Positions 16,412 through 24,152 of a stretch of DNA of 64,000 bases are shown one piece after another; positions within the stretch are counted from its first letter, which is position 1; every line of letters begins with the position of its first letter. The DNA lies in NCBI GenBank assembly GCA_903912445.1, contig CAIWHP010000055.1, positions 1 to 64,000 of the forward strand, written 5' to 3'. A program made the position numbers and the translations under genes. This stretch comes from an uncultured Lentisphaerota bacterium. GTDB taxonomy: Bacteria > Verrucomicrobiota > Kiritimatiellia > CAIQIC01. A model generated the notes under the pieces. It had not been told where the DNA came from and did no database searches. It saw only the letters and a list, made by a program, of their open reading frames with translations.

Positions 16412-17335
16412 TCAGCACGCGCGCGAGGCGCGGGGGCGGGGGCGCGGGGCGGGGGCCGGGATTTTTTCCCGCGCGCGGAGCATGCGTTCCGGCGGGATGC
16501 CGAACCACTGGCGGAAGGCGCGCGAGAAATTGTTCGCGTTCTCGAATTCCAGCTCCTGGGCCACTTCCTTGACCAGCCGGTTGTGGTTGCGCAGCAGGTC
16601 GGCGGCGTGGTTCATGCGCAGCAGTTGCAGGTAGCGGTAGGGCCGCTCGCGCCCAAAGCGCTGGAAGAGGCGGCACAGATAGGACGCGTTGACGTGGCAG
16701 GCGTCGGCGGCTTCCTGCAGCGTCCTGGTCCGCAGGAAGTTTTCCGCGATGAACTGGCGGCAGCGCTGGTAGGTGGCGAACGCGGGCTGGTCGCTTTCGC
16801 CGTAGGGGATGGCCAGGTCGCCGATTTTCAAGATCAGGTATTGCAGCGCCACGGCGCACAGCCGCGGGCGGTTGGGATGGTCGCCGAGGCCATAGTTGAT
16901 GAGGTCGTCGAACACCTGCTGCACCCGGTCGGCGTGGGCGATCTGCACGATGGCGCCGGGTTCCAGCCGGCACTCGCGCAACAGGTCGCGCGCCGCGGCG
17001 CCGGCGCTGACGGCGAAGTATTTCAGCATCGGCGCCGCCGGGTGGGTGCGGATCGTGTGCGGATGGTTGCGGCTGTAGACAAAGACGGTGCCGGGCCGCA
17101 GCGCGTAGCTCCGGCCGTCCAGCAGGAGCGTGCCCGCGCCGTGGGCCACGAACTCGATGACGGGGTGGGGGAAGCCGCGCCGGCGGATGCGGTAGTCCGG
17201 CAGGCAGCGCTCCCAGCCCCCGCTGACGACCGCGAGCGCGCGGCCCGCGCCGGCGTTGAGCTGCAGATAGAACCGCCGTGCGGCGGAGACCTGCGCGCTG
17301 AAGTAGGGCGGCTCGGCATGGCGCGTCGGGGACAT
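16412..17335 (-). CDS. AraC-family transcriptional regulator
   Basis: A 307-residue AraC/XylS-type regulator. The N-terminal half is a cupin-like sensor domain (FPHPVIEFVAHGAGTLLLDG, LRPGTVFVYSRNHPHTIR), usual for sugar-responsive members. The C-terminal 100 residues carry both helix-turn-helix motifs: LQEAADACHVNASYLCRLFQR and VKEVAQELEFENANNFSRAFR, then WFGIPPERML. A Pro/Arg-rich tail follows. ATG 17335 begins 1 bp after the stop of the small membrane protein gene and lacks its own ribosome site, so it is translationally coupled. It is divergent from a GH29 gene, and the shared spacer holds a 21-bp-period direct repeat that fits an AraC-type operator. Confidence 0.93.
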   Translation of the reverse strand: MSPTRHAEPPYFSAQVSAARRFYLQLNAGAGRALAVVSGGWERCLPDYRIRRRGFPHPVIEFVAHGAGTLLLDGRSYALRPGTVFVYSRNHPHTIRTHPAAPMLKYFAVSAGAAARDLLRECRLEPGAIVQIAHADRVQQVFDDLINYGLGDHPNRPRLCAVALQYLILKIGDLAIPYGESDQPAFATYQRCRQFIAENFLRTRTLQEAADACHVNASYLCRLFQRFGRERPYRYLQLLRMNHAADLLRNHNRLVKEVAQELEFENANNFSRAFRQWFGIPPERMLRAREKIPAPAPRPRPRASRAC

Positions 17336-17336
17336 G

Positions 17337-17531
17337 TTATTTTTTCAACATGAAGTAGCAGACGGTCGCGACCATCGCGGCAATCGCAGCGGCGCCAAAC
17401 GCCATGGGCCACGTCGGGTTGGCGGACAGCGCGCCGGTGATGAACAGGGCGGTCAGCCCGGCGGTCCAACCGGCGGCTTCGACGGCTTTGTAGCGACCGG
17501 TTTCGGGCGGCGGCGGGGTGCCTTCGTTCAT
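17337..17531 (-). CDS. Small two-helix membrane protein upstream of araC-type gene
   Basis: A 64-residue protein with a Pro/Glu-rich N-terminus (NEGTPPPPETGRY) and two hydrophobic helices (about 22-36 and 42-60) ending MLKK. TGGAG lies 6 nt before the ATG, and the stop is 1 bp before the regulator start. No family is recognised. Its fixed position suggests a membrane partner of the regulator or simply a translational lead-in. It is the first gene of the regulator operon. Confidence 0.72.
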   Translation of the reverse strand: MNEGTPPPPETGRYKAVEAAGWTAGLTALFITGALSANPTWPMAFGAAAIAAMVATVCYFMLKK

Positions 17532-17585
17532 GGTAGCTCCAGTTCCATCAGCGTCCAGTGTGCCAGAAAACCGCGCCTTGTGAAG

Positions 17586-17648
17586 TCAAGAATTGATAGC
17601 AAGTGATCAAGATTGGCTCTTCCGCACGGGTGGGGGCGCGGCTAGCGT
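17586..17648 (+). promoter_or_regulatory. AraC-type operator and promoter, copy 1
   Basis: Half-site TCAAGAATTG at 17586-17595 and TCAAGATTGG at 17607-17616, exactly 21 bp apart. A -10-like TAGCGT is at 17643-17648, which starts 27 nt after the second half-site ends. The -35 region (TTCCGC at 17620, 17-bp spacing) is poor, as expected for an activator-dependent promoter. The GH29 start codon is 39 nt beyond the -10. The same layout recurs at 43123, 51670 and 59339. It lies between divergent regulator and GH29 genes. Confidence 0.8.
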
Positions 17649-17686
17649 GCCTGTTGTTGAGGGGCCAACCAAACAGGAGCAAGGGC

Positions 17687-19096
17687 ATGAAGCTGTTGAA
17701 GGCGGTGCTGATGGGTGCGTGTCTGGGCGTGCTGGCCCCGGGCGTGACGCGGGCGGCGGACGCGGCGGCGCAACCGGAGCAAACCAAGGAGCAGCGCGAC
17801 GCGCGCATGGGTTGGTGGCGCGAGGCCAAATTTGGCATGTTCATCCACTGGGGGCTGTATGCCGTGCCCGCGGGCACCTATGACGGCAAGCAGGTCGCCG
17901 GCATCGGCGAGTGGATCATGAACCGCGGGAAAATTCCCGTCGCGCGCTACGCCGAGTACGCCAAGGAATTCAACCCGGTCAAGTTCGATGCCGGGGCATG
18001 GGTCAAGATCGCCAAGGCCGCGGGGATGAAGTACATCGTCATCACCAGCAAGCACCACGACGGCTTCGCGATGTTCCCCAGCAAGGCCAGCCCCTACAAC
18101 ATCCATGATGCGACGCCGTTCAAGCGCGATCCGCTTGCGGAACTGGCCGCGGCCTGCCGCAAGGAAGGCCTGCTCCTGGGCTTCTACTATTCGCAAAACC
18201 AGGACTGGCACCATCCCGGCGGCGGCGCCTCCGGTGGCCACTGGGACAAGGCCGCGCAGGATGGCAACTACACCAACTACATCGACAAGGTCGCCGTGCC
18301 GCAGGTGCAGGAACTGCTCTCGAACTACGGCGAATTTCCGGCCGTGCTCTGGTGGGATACGTCGGGCCAGATCACCACGGACAACGCGGCGAAGCTCAAC
18401 GCGGTGGTCAAGGCGCTCAAGCCCAACATCATCACGAACAACCGCCTCGGCGGCGGCTTCAAAGGCGATACGGAGACGCCGGAGCAGTACATCCCCGCCG
18501 GCGGCTTCAAGGACCGCGACTTCGAAACCTGCATGACAATGAACGACACGTGGGGCTTCAAGAGCTACGACGACAAGTGGAAGAGCACCGAGACGCTCAT
18601 CAACAACCTCTGCGACATCGCCAGCAAGGGCGGCAACTATCTGCTCAACGTCGGCCCCACCGCGGAAGGGCTGATCCCCGCCCCGAGCGTCGAGCGGCTC
18701 GCGCAGGTTGGCGAGTGGATGCAGGTCAACGGCGAGGCGATCTACGGCAGCCACCCGAGCGCGTTCGGCTACGAGCTTGGCACGGCCGAGCCGCTGCCCA
18801 AGGGCAAGAAGGGCCACCCCAAGACCGTCGGCGCGCTCGATTGGCGTTGCACCACGAAGGATTCTTCGACAGGTTCAGGGCAGGTGGGCAAGCTGTTCTT
18901 CTGCCTGCTCAAGTGGCCGGGCGAGACATTCTCCGTCAAGGAGCTGAAGGGCAAGGCCGCCAAAGCCTATCTGCTCGCCGACCCCGCGCGCAAGCCGCTC
19001 GCCGTCACGCAGGCCGGCGATGTGTTGAACGTCGCGCTGCCGGCGACCGCGCCGGGCCAGTATGCCAACGTGCTCTGCGTCGAGCTCGCGCCATAA
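17687..19096 (+). CDS. Exported GH29 alpha-L-fucosidase, paralogue 1
   Basis: Secreted alpha-L-fucosidase family enzyme (469 aa) that should remove terminal fucose by a retaining mechanism. Signal peptide MKLLKAVLMGACLGVLAPGVTRA, then the catalytic barrel: WWREAKFGMFIHWGLYAVPAG, IVITSKHHDGFAMFPS, FYYSQNQDWHHPGG, the nucleophile Asp in LWWDTSGQ (about residue 224), and GGNYLLNVGPTAEG. A small C-terminal beta domain follows. Start 17687 has AGGAG upstream and fixed spacing to the promoter element; an upstream GTG at 17603 would lie inside the element. A short dispersed repeat lies in frame at 18864-18884. No F5/8-type C domain is present, unlike several paralogues. Confidence 0.93.
   Translation: MKLLKAVLMGACLGVLAPGVTRAADAAAQPEQTKEQRDARMGWWREAKFGMFIHWGLYAVPAGTYDGKQVAGIGEWIMNRGKIPVARYAEYAKEFNPVKFDAGAWVKIAKAAGMKYIVITSKHHDGFAMFPSKASPYNIHDATPFKRDPLAELAAACRKEGLLLGFYYSQNQDWHHPGGGASGGHWDKAAQDGNYTNYIDKVAVPQVQELLSNYGEFPAVLWWDTSGQITTDNAAKLNAVVKALKPNIITNNRLGGGFKGDTETPEQYIPAGGFKDRDFETCMTMNDTWGFKSYDDKWKSTETLINNLCDIASKGGNYLLNVGPTAEGLIPAPSVERLAQVGEWMQVNGEAIYGSHPSAFGYELGTAEPLPKGKKGHPKTVGALDWRCTTKDSSTGSGQVGKLFFCLLKWPGETFSVKELKGKAAKAYLLADPARKPLAVTQAGDVLNVALPATAPGQYANVLCVELAP
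18864..18884. repeat. CTTCGACAGG...CAGGGCAGG repeat inside GH29 gene
   Basis: CTTCGACAGGTTCAGGGCAG and one further G, in frame within the GH29 gene at the start of the C-terminal beta domain. It encodes SSTGSGQ. The same repeat is at the same place in the GH29 genes at 55824 and 59444. Confidence 0.8.
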
Positions 19097-19158
19097 GCAC
19101 ATGGCGCGGGGCGCCATCGGGCCAGGTTGGGGCGGCCCTGCACGCGCTCGCGGCTGGG

Positions 19159-19238
19159 TTTTCCAAGGCTTGGAACAAGGAATGAGCTTCTTTTCCAAGG
19201 CTTGGAAAGGGTAGTGTGGCGCGTTCCCACGGTTTGGA
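19159..19238. repeat. Triplet of TTCCAA...TTGGAA palindromes
   Basis: Copies at 19159-19176 (TTTTCCAAGGCTTGGAAC), 19191-19208 (TTTTCCAAGGCTTGGAAA) and a degenerate one at 19223-19238 (GTTCCCACGGTTTGGA). They start 32 bp apart. They lie between the GH29 gene and the transporter gene. Confidence 0.9.
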
Positions 19239-19320
19239 TAAGGACCCGGGCGGATAGCGACATGAGAGCGGTTAGCATAACGACAGACGGGCTGGCACGA
19301 TGCGCCAGCAGGAGTGCGGC

Positions 19321-20724
19321 GTGATCAAGATACCGCATCTGCGCTGGTGGGTGATCGCCCTGATCTTTCTGGCGGCGGTTTTGAACTACGTGGACCGCCA
19401 GACGCTGTCGGCGCTGGCCCCGACCATTCAGCACGACCTGAAGCTGGATGACCGCGAGTACGCCAACATCGTCAACATCTTCCTCGTCGCCTACACCCTC
19501 TCGTATCTGATCTCCGGCAAAATCGCCGACAAGCTCGGGACCCGGTTCGCGATGTTCATCTTTGTGGGGTGGTGGTCGGTGTCGAACATGTTGACGGCGG
19601 CGGCGCGCTCGGCGCCGTCGCTGGGCGCGTATCGGTTTTCGTTGGGCCTCGGCGAGGCGGGGGTCTGGCCCGCGGCGTCGAAGGCGGTGGCGGAATGGTT
19701 TCCGGCGCGGGAGCGGGCGCTGGCCATCGGCTTGTACACCATGGGGGCGACCATCGGGGCGACCGTGGCGCCGTACCTGGTGATTCCGCTGGCGGCCTAT
19801 CCCTACGCGGAGAAGCTGCCCTGGCTGGCGCAGTTTCTTGGCGAGGGGGCGGGCTGGCGGATGGCGTTCATCTTGACGGGTGGCCTGGGCTTGGTGTGGC
19901 TGGTGCCGTGGCTGCTGCTGTACCGGCAACCCCGGCAGAGCGCGTTGCTCACCGGGCAGGAGCTGGCGTTGATCGAGGATGGCCATCCGCCGGTGGCCGG
20001 GGCGGCGCCGGAGCGGCCGTGGACGTGGGGGCAGGTGCTGGCGTTCAAGGGGACGTGGCTGTTGCTGGTGGGGCGGTTGATGACGGATCCCGTCTGGTAC
20101 TTTTATCAGTTCTGGTTTCCAAAATACCTGCACACGGACCGCGGTCTGGCGCAGGAGCAGCTGACAATCACCTGGATCGTGTATGCGGCGGCCGGGGTGG
20201 GCAGCCTGCTGGGCGGCTGGCTCTCGGGCTGGCTGGTCAAGCGCGGCGTGGCGCCCGCGGCGAGCCGGTTGTGGGTGATGCTCGGGTGCGCGTGCCTCTT
20301 GCCGCTGTCGCCCTTGATTGCCAGCGTGACCGGGATGCAGGCGGCGCTGGTGCTGACCGGGGTGACCGTGTGCGCCGCGCTGGCGTGGTTGATCAATATC
20401 AGCTCGCTGGTCGTGGACGTGGTGCCGAAACATTCCCTTGGCACCGTGTTCAGCGTTGTGGCTGCCGGCAGCACGCTGGGCGGGATTATCATGAATACGA
20501 TCGTGGCCGTGATGGTGTCCGGGCCCTCGACGAAGCCGGCCGGGTTTCTGGACCAAGGCATCAAAACGGTGTTTGGCGGGTTGTTGGAGTTGGTGCAGGG
20601 TGTCGGCTACGGGAAATGGTTTTTGATCATGGCGTTCCTGCACCCGCTGGCCTGGCTGCTGTTGTGGGGGCTGAAGGTGCATCAAACGGGAGAAGCCGCG
20701 AAGCTTCTGAAAGGAAACGCGTGA
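19321..20724 (+). CDS. MFS transporter, anion:cation symporter (ExuT/NanT-like) family
   Basis: Twelve-helix inner-membrane transporter (467 aa) of the ACS branch of MFS, which takes up hexuronates, sialate-like acids and other anions. The N-terminus LRWWVIALIFLAAVLNYVDRQTLSALAPTI carries the family's NYxDR motif. The inter-helix motif DKLGTR and the RFSLGLGEAGVWPAASKAVAEWFP block are typical. The start is probably GTG 19321, because CAGGAG ends 6 nt before it; ATG 19300 is an alternative. Its stop overlaps the GH16 start (GTGA). It probably imports a product of the nearby hydrolases, possibly a uronic acid, by family inference. Confidence 0.9.
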   Translation: MIKIPHLRWWVIALIFLAAVLNYVDRQTLSALAPTIQHDLKLDDREYANIVNIFLVAYTLSYLISGKIADKLGTRFAMFIFVGWWSVSNMLTAAARSAPSLGAYRFSLGLGEAGVWPAASKAVAEWFPARERALAIGLYTMGATIGATVAPYLVIPLAAYPYAEKLPWLAQFLGEGAGWRMAFILTGGLGLVWLVPWLLLYRQPRQSALLTGQELALIEDGHPPVAGAAPERPWTWGQVLAFKGTWLLLVGRLMTDPVWYFYQFWFPKYLHTDRGLAQEQLTITWIVYAAAGVGSLLGGWLSGWLVKRGVAPAASRLWVMLGCACLLPLSPLIASVTGMQAALVLTGVTVCAALAWLINISSLVVDVVPKHSLGTVFSVVAAGSTLGGIIMNTIVAVMVSGPSTKPAGFLDQGIKTVFGGLLELVQGVGYGKWFLIMAFLHPLAWLLLWGLKVHQTGEAAKLLKGNA

Positions 20725-21458
20725 GAGGCTGGACGATCATGGCCGTCGTTGCCGTAGCGTGCGCTGCGCAAGCCGAACCGCCGGCGGGGTACAAGCTGGC
20801 GTGGTCCGACGAGTTCGACGGCAAGGCGGTGGACACGACCAAGTGGGTCTATCGCACCGACAGCAAGCACTGGAGCACGCAGAAGCCGGAGAACGTCACT
20901 GTGGCCGAGGGCAATTTGCGGTTGAACGTGAAGAAGGAAGAAGCCGGCGACAAGCACTACACCGGCGCGGGCCTCATCAGCAAGCAGGCCTTCAAATACG
21001 GCTACTTTGAATCGAAATTCAAAGTGCCGCCCGGAGCGGGCTGGCACACGTCGTTCTGGATGATGAAGCACGACGGCAAGGGCGGCACCGCGCCGGACGC
21101 GACGGTGCTCGAGCTCGACTGCTGCGAAAACGACTCGGTCAACCTGCATGGCTACGGTGTCAACACCCACCTGTGGAACCCGAAGCCGCACAAGACCTTT
21201 GGCGGCAAAGGCGTCAAGACGCCGGACCTCGCGGCGGACTTCCACGTCTGGGGCTGCGAGTTCACGCCGGAGTTCGTGAAGTATTACTTCGACGGCAAGG
21301 TCGTGCAGACGGTGGACGCGACGAAGTTCCCGCACGGCGACCACCACATCTGGCTGACCACCATCGCCTCGCAGCTCGGCAAGACCAAGGCCGTGGACGA
21401 CACCAAGCTCCCCGCCGCCGCGGAATATGAATACGTCCGGTTCTACGAGAAGAAATAA
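20721..21458 (+). CDS. Exported GH16 beta-glycanase (single domain)
   Basis: Secreted endo-acting beta-glycanase of family GH16 (245 aa). The signal peptide ends in VACAAQA. The jelly-roll domain opens with YKLAWSDEFDG and has FKYGYFESKFKVP. The catalytic ExDxxE motif is ELDCCE at about residues 131-136. The C-terminus has DFHVWGCEFTPEFVKYYFDGKVV and EYEYVRFYEKK. GTG 20721 overlaps the transporter stop and has AAGGA upstream; ATG 20739 is an alternative. GH16 covers laminarinase, licheninase, agarase, xyloglucanase and others; which one cannot be told. This copy lacks the inserted domain of its two paralogues. Confidence 0.9.
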   Translation: MRGWTIMAVVAVACAAQAEPPAGYKLAWSDEFDGKAVDTTKWVYRTDSKHWSTQKPENVTVAEGNLRLNVKKEEAGDKHYTGAGLISKQAFKYGYFESKFKVPPGAGWHTSFWMMKHDGKGGTAPDATVLELDCCENDSVNLHGYGVNTHLWNPKPHKTFGGKGVKTPDLAADFHVWGCEFTPEFVKYYFDGKVVQTVDATKFPHGDHHIWLTTIASQLGKTKAVDDTKLPAAAEYEYVRFYEKK

Positions 21459-21782
21459 ACGACCAAGCTTCCACCGCAGATGGCAGGTCTTCCCGGACTA
21501 TGACCAGTATGATCCCGGCCCCGTTTACGGATGAGTCGCTAAACGCCCCGTACCCGTCTTGTCCTCCCGCGCCCTCTCTCCCGCGCGAAAATTTGCTCTA
21601 AAAAGCTCGCTTTTGCGGGGTGCTGCGTAAAAATGAACGCATGGTCTTTCAGCTTCATAGTGCGGTCGAAAAGCGTCGCTCCCCCGGTGGGCGCGCCGAA
21701 GCAATTACTTATCTGGATGCATTCCCTAAACCCGTTGGGGGTCTGGAACCATTCCTAAAAGGTTAAAAAGAACAAACAGCAC
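21459..21782. other. Spacer without recognised gene
   Basis: A 324-bp gap after the GH16 gene. It is more AT-rich from about 21590 (AAAATTTGCTCTAAAAAGC) and likely holds the promoter of the sialidase-like gene. No repeat, hairpin or short gene could be supported. Confidence 0.5.
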
Positions 21783-23603
21783 ATGAACCCCTTTTTGATT
21801 TTAGGCCTTGCCGCCAGTTTATCTTGCGCGCAGGCACAGGATCCGCGCAATCTTCAAAACGCCCATCTTATTCCGAAGGAAGGCTATGTGGACCAGCCTT
21901 ACATCGTCATAAACAAAAACGGGGACTGGGTCTGCACGCTCACCACGGGGCCGGGCGGAGAGAGCCAGCCGGGCCAGCATGTCGTTGCAACCATCAGCAG
22001 CGACAAGGGCCGGACTTGGTCGCCGCTCGTTGACATCGAACCTGGGAGTGGTCCTGAAGCGTCGTGGGTGGTGCCGTTCATCGTTCCATCCGGCCGAATC
22101 TATGTCTTCTATGACTATAACGGTGACCACATCAAGGATATCGATGGCAAGCCCTCGGCCCAAAAAATCCACACGGCCTTGCTGGGATGGTATGTCTTCA
22201 AATACTCCGACGACGGAGGGAAGACCTGGTCGGACAAGCGTTTCCGCCTTCCGATGTCCGCGGCTGCCTTGGACCGCAACAATGCCTGGGGTGGCAGGGT
22301 GCTTCAGTTTTGGGGCATCGACAAACCGGAGGTCGTGGGGAAGGATGTGGTCTTTGGTTTCACCCGCATGAGTTCCAAGCCCTCCAAGCGCATGGAGGAG
22401 GGCTGGCTCTACCGCTCCGACAATCTTCTGACCGAGACGGACCCGGAAAAAATCCGGTGGAAGCTCCTGCCGGAAACCGAACGGGGCATCCGGGGAGACG
22501 TTTTCGAACCCGCCCAGCAGGAACACAACATTTCGCCGCTGGCCAATGGAGACCTGTGTTGCATCTATCGCACCACTGCCGGCTATCTGGCTAGCGCGTA
22601 TAGCCGCGACGGCGGGCGCACGTGGAGCACGCCGGAGAGCCCGACCTATGCCAGCAGCGGAGGAAAGCTCAAAAGCCCATGCGCCTGCCCTCCTCTTTGG
22701 CGTCTGCCGGATGGACGGTTCCTCTTGTGGTATCACAATAATTCCTTATTGGAGCGAGGCTCAAAAGCTCCTGTGGGGGGGCGAAATGTCGCCTGGCTTT
22801 CTGCCGGGAAGGAGAAGGCTGGCATCATTCAATGGTCGCAGCCCGAGATCGTCGCCTATCATTCTTTGGACAACAGAGACCGCGGGCCAAGCTATCCCGA
22901 TTTGATCATCGACGGTGGCGAATATTACATTTCCTGCTCGGTCAAGGAATATGCCCCTGTGTTCAAGGTGGAGAAACCCTTGATTGAAGGACTCCTGCAG
23001 CAGGACGAAGTCCGACAAGTCGCCGAGAAAGGCATTGTTTTAATGGCCGATGCGGCCGCCTTGGAAAAAGGATCGCTGGTCATGCCGCGATTACCCGATC
23101 TCGCCAAGGGTGGGGGATTCTCGCTGGACCTTTGGGTGAACTTGGACGATTTGTCCCCTGGACAGGTGCTTGTGGATTCGCGAAATGCGAAAGGCGCAGG
23201 AATGGCCGTGACCACAACAGATGCCGGAACGTTGCAATTGAAAATCAGCGACGGCACAACGGCAGCGCAATGGGCCACCGATTCCGGGGTGGTGAAAGCA
23301 GGCGAGCCTTGCCACGTGGTTTTCATTGTGGATGGAGGCCCTAAAATCATTTCGGTCGTCGTCAGCGGCCGGTTGTGCGATGGCGGCGTGGCGCGCCCGT
23401 TTGGCTGGGGACGCTTTTTGGCAAAGCAGGACAAAAGGGCGGGAAAGGAGCGCAAAACTGTCGGGCCGGACATTGGCGATGTCAGTGGTTCCGAAGCGCT
23501 TGAAGTTGCTCCCGCAATGAAGGGTAAAGTGAAAAGCCTGCGCATTTACGACCGCTATTTGCGAACCTCCGAAGCTGTCGGCAACTATCGTGCTAGTCTA
23601 TAA
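21783..23603 (+). CDS. Exported BNR-repeat sialidase-like protein with C-terminal LamG domain
   Basis: Secreted protein of 606 aa: signal peptide (MNPFLILGLAASLSCAQAQ), a six-bladed propeller of the sialidase superfamily with Asp boxes SSDKGRTW (about 72), SDDGGKTW (about 142) and SRDGGRTW (about 274), then a concanavalin-A/LamG-like domain from about 437 (GGGFSLDLWVNLDDLSPGQVLVDSR). The family includes exo-alpha-sialidases, but many environmental members act on other glycans and the sialidase Arg triad could not be confirmed. Base composition is visibly lower in GC than the neighbours, with no gene close on either side, so transfer is possible. Confidence 0.8.
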   Translation: MNPFLILGLAASLSCAQAQDPRNLQNAHLIPKEGYVDQPYIVINKNGDWVCTLTTGPGGESQPGQHVVATISSDKGRTWSPLVDIEPGSGPEASWVVPFIVPSGRIYVFYDYNGDHIKDIDGKPSAQKIHTALLGWYVFKYSDDGGKTWSDKRFRLPMSAAALDRNNAWGGRVLQFWGIDKPEVVGKDVVFGFTRMSSKPSKRMEEGWLYRSDNLLTETDPEKIRWKLLPETERGIRGDVFEPAQQEHNISPLANGDLCCIYRTTAGYLASAYSRDGGRTWSTPESPTYASSGGKLKSPCACPPLWRLPDGRFLLWYHNNSLLERGSKAPVGGRNVAWLSAGKEKAGIIQWSQPEIVAYHSLDNRDRGPSYPDLIIDGGEYYISCSVKEYAPVFKVEKPLIEGLLQQDEVRQVAEKGIVLMADAAALEKGSLVMPRLPDLAKGGGFSLDLWVNLDDLSPGQVLVDSRNAKGAGMAVTTTDAGTLQLKISDGTTAAQWATDSGVVKAGEPCHVVFIVDGGPKIISVVVSGRLCDGGVARPFGWGRFLAKQDKRAGKERKTVGPDIGDVSGSEALEVAPAMKGKVKSLRIYDRYLRTSEAVGNYRASL

Positions 23604-23685
23604 GAAATGGGCGGAGACCATAATATAATTAAACGCTCTGCGCCTCGCGGCGAAGTAAACTCGGGACATGTAAACGGCGGCTACC

Positions 23686-23728
23686 ACATGCGGTAGGGTC
23701 ACATGCGGTAGGGTCATGCGGTAGGGTC
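23686..23728. repeat. 15-bp tandem repeat, nearly three copies
   Basis: Unit ACATGCGGTAGGGTC at 23686-23700 and 23701-23715, then ATGCGGTAGGGTC at 23716-23728. It lies in the gap after the sialidase-like gene. Confidence 0.9.
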
Positions 23729-23769
23729 ACGTCTCGACAAGCGACGAAAAAAGGAACTGCTCGTGCCTG

Positions 23770-23829
23770 GTTTGGAAAAATATCAGACGGAAAACAGCAT
23801 GAAGCGCGGATATTTCCAAGAACTGGAAC
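23770..23829. repeat. Degenerate TTCCAA-family palindromes
   Basis: A right half (TTTGGAAAAA near 23770) and a fuller copy at 23812-23829 (ATTTCCAAGAACTGGAAC). These are weak members of the dispersed palindrome family. Confidence 0.55.
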
Positions 23830-23970
23830 GGGTGGCGGTAAAATTTAATTGCCCCCGTCTAGTGCCCTCCGGCTTCCGTGAAGTGGCGTGAATTGAACCA
23901 GCGGGCTTGGAAGGTTGAGACGAGTATCTTTTGACAATGCGGCCGCTCCAGCTTGTTGATTCGTCATGAA

Positions 23971-24152
23971 ACAGGGTTTGACGTCGCCGTTCGGCCCGTG
24001 AAAATGTACCTATGTATCTGTTCGGCAGCGTGCAGTCGCAAAGCGGCGCTTCTCCGGCGAGGAGCGTTGCCGTACGCCCGTGGGTGCGGTGGGTTCGGCG
24101 TGCTTGGCTAGGGTGCGCCGAGTCGGAGACTCGACCTACAGCGTGGCGTGCG
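23971..24152 (+). promoter_or_regulatory. Duplicated leader module, copy 1
   Basis: It starts ACAGGGTTTGACGTCGCCGT and continues CGGCCCGTGAAAATG, with TTGACG at 23978 and a 17-nt gap to AAAATG. A GC-rich stretch follows containing GTGCGCCGAGTCGGAGACTC, and it ends at the signal peptide of the gene at 24153. The same order of sequence recurs before the GH16 gene at 29660, and its first 35 bp before the gene at 28523. It is probably a promoter plus a REP-like 5' leader. Confidence 0.65.

Noticed and set aside
17603-17686. Upstream GTG start for the first GH29 gene
   Set aside because: It lies inside the second operator half-site and adds a non-signal extension; ATG 17687 has a ribosome site and the same spacing to the promoter as other copies.
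24012-24152. N-terminal extension of the GH99-like protein (and of the GH16 protein from 29504)
   Set aside because: The extension translates the duplicated REP-like leader, is Arg/Trp-rich, and precedes a complete signal peptide with its own ATG.
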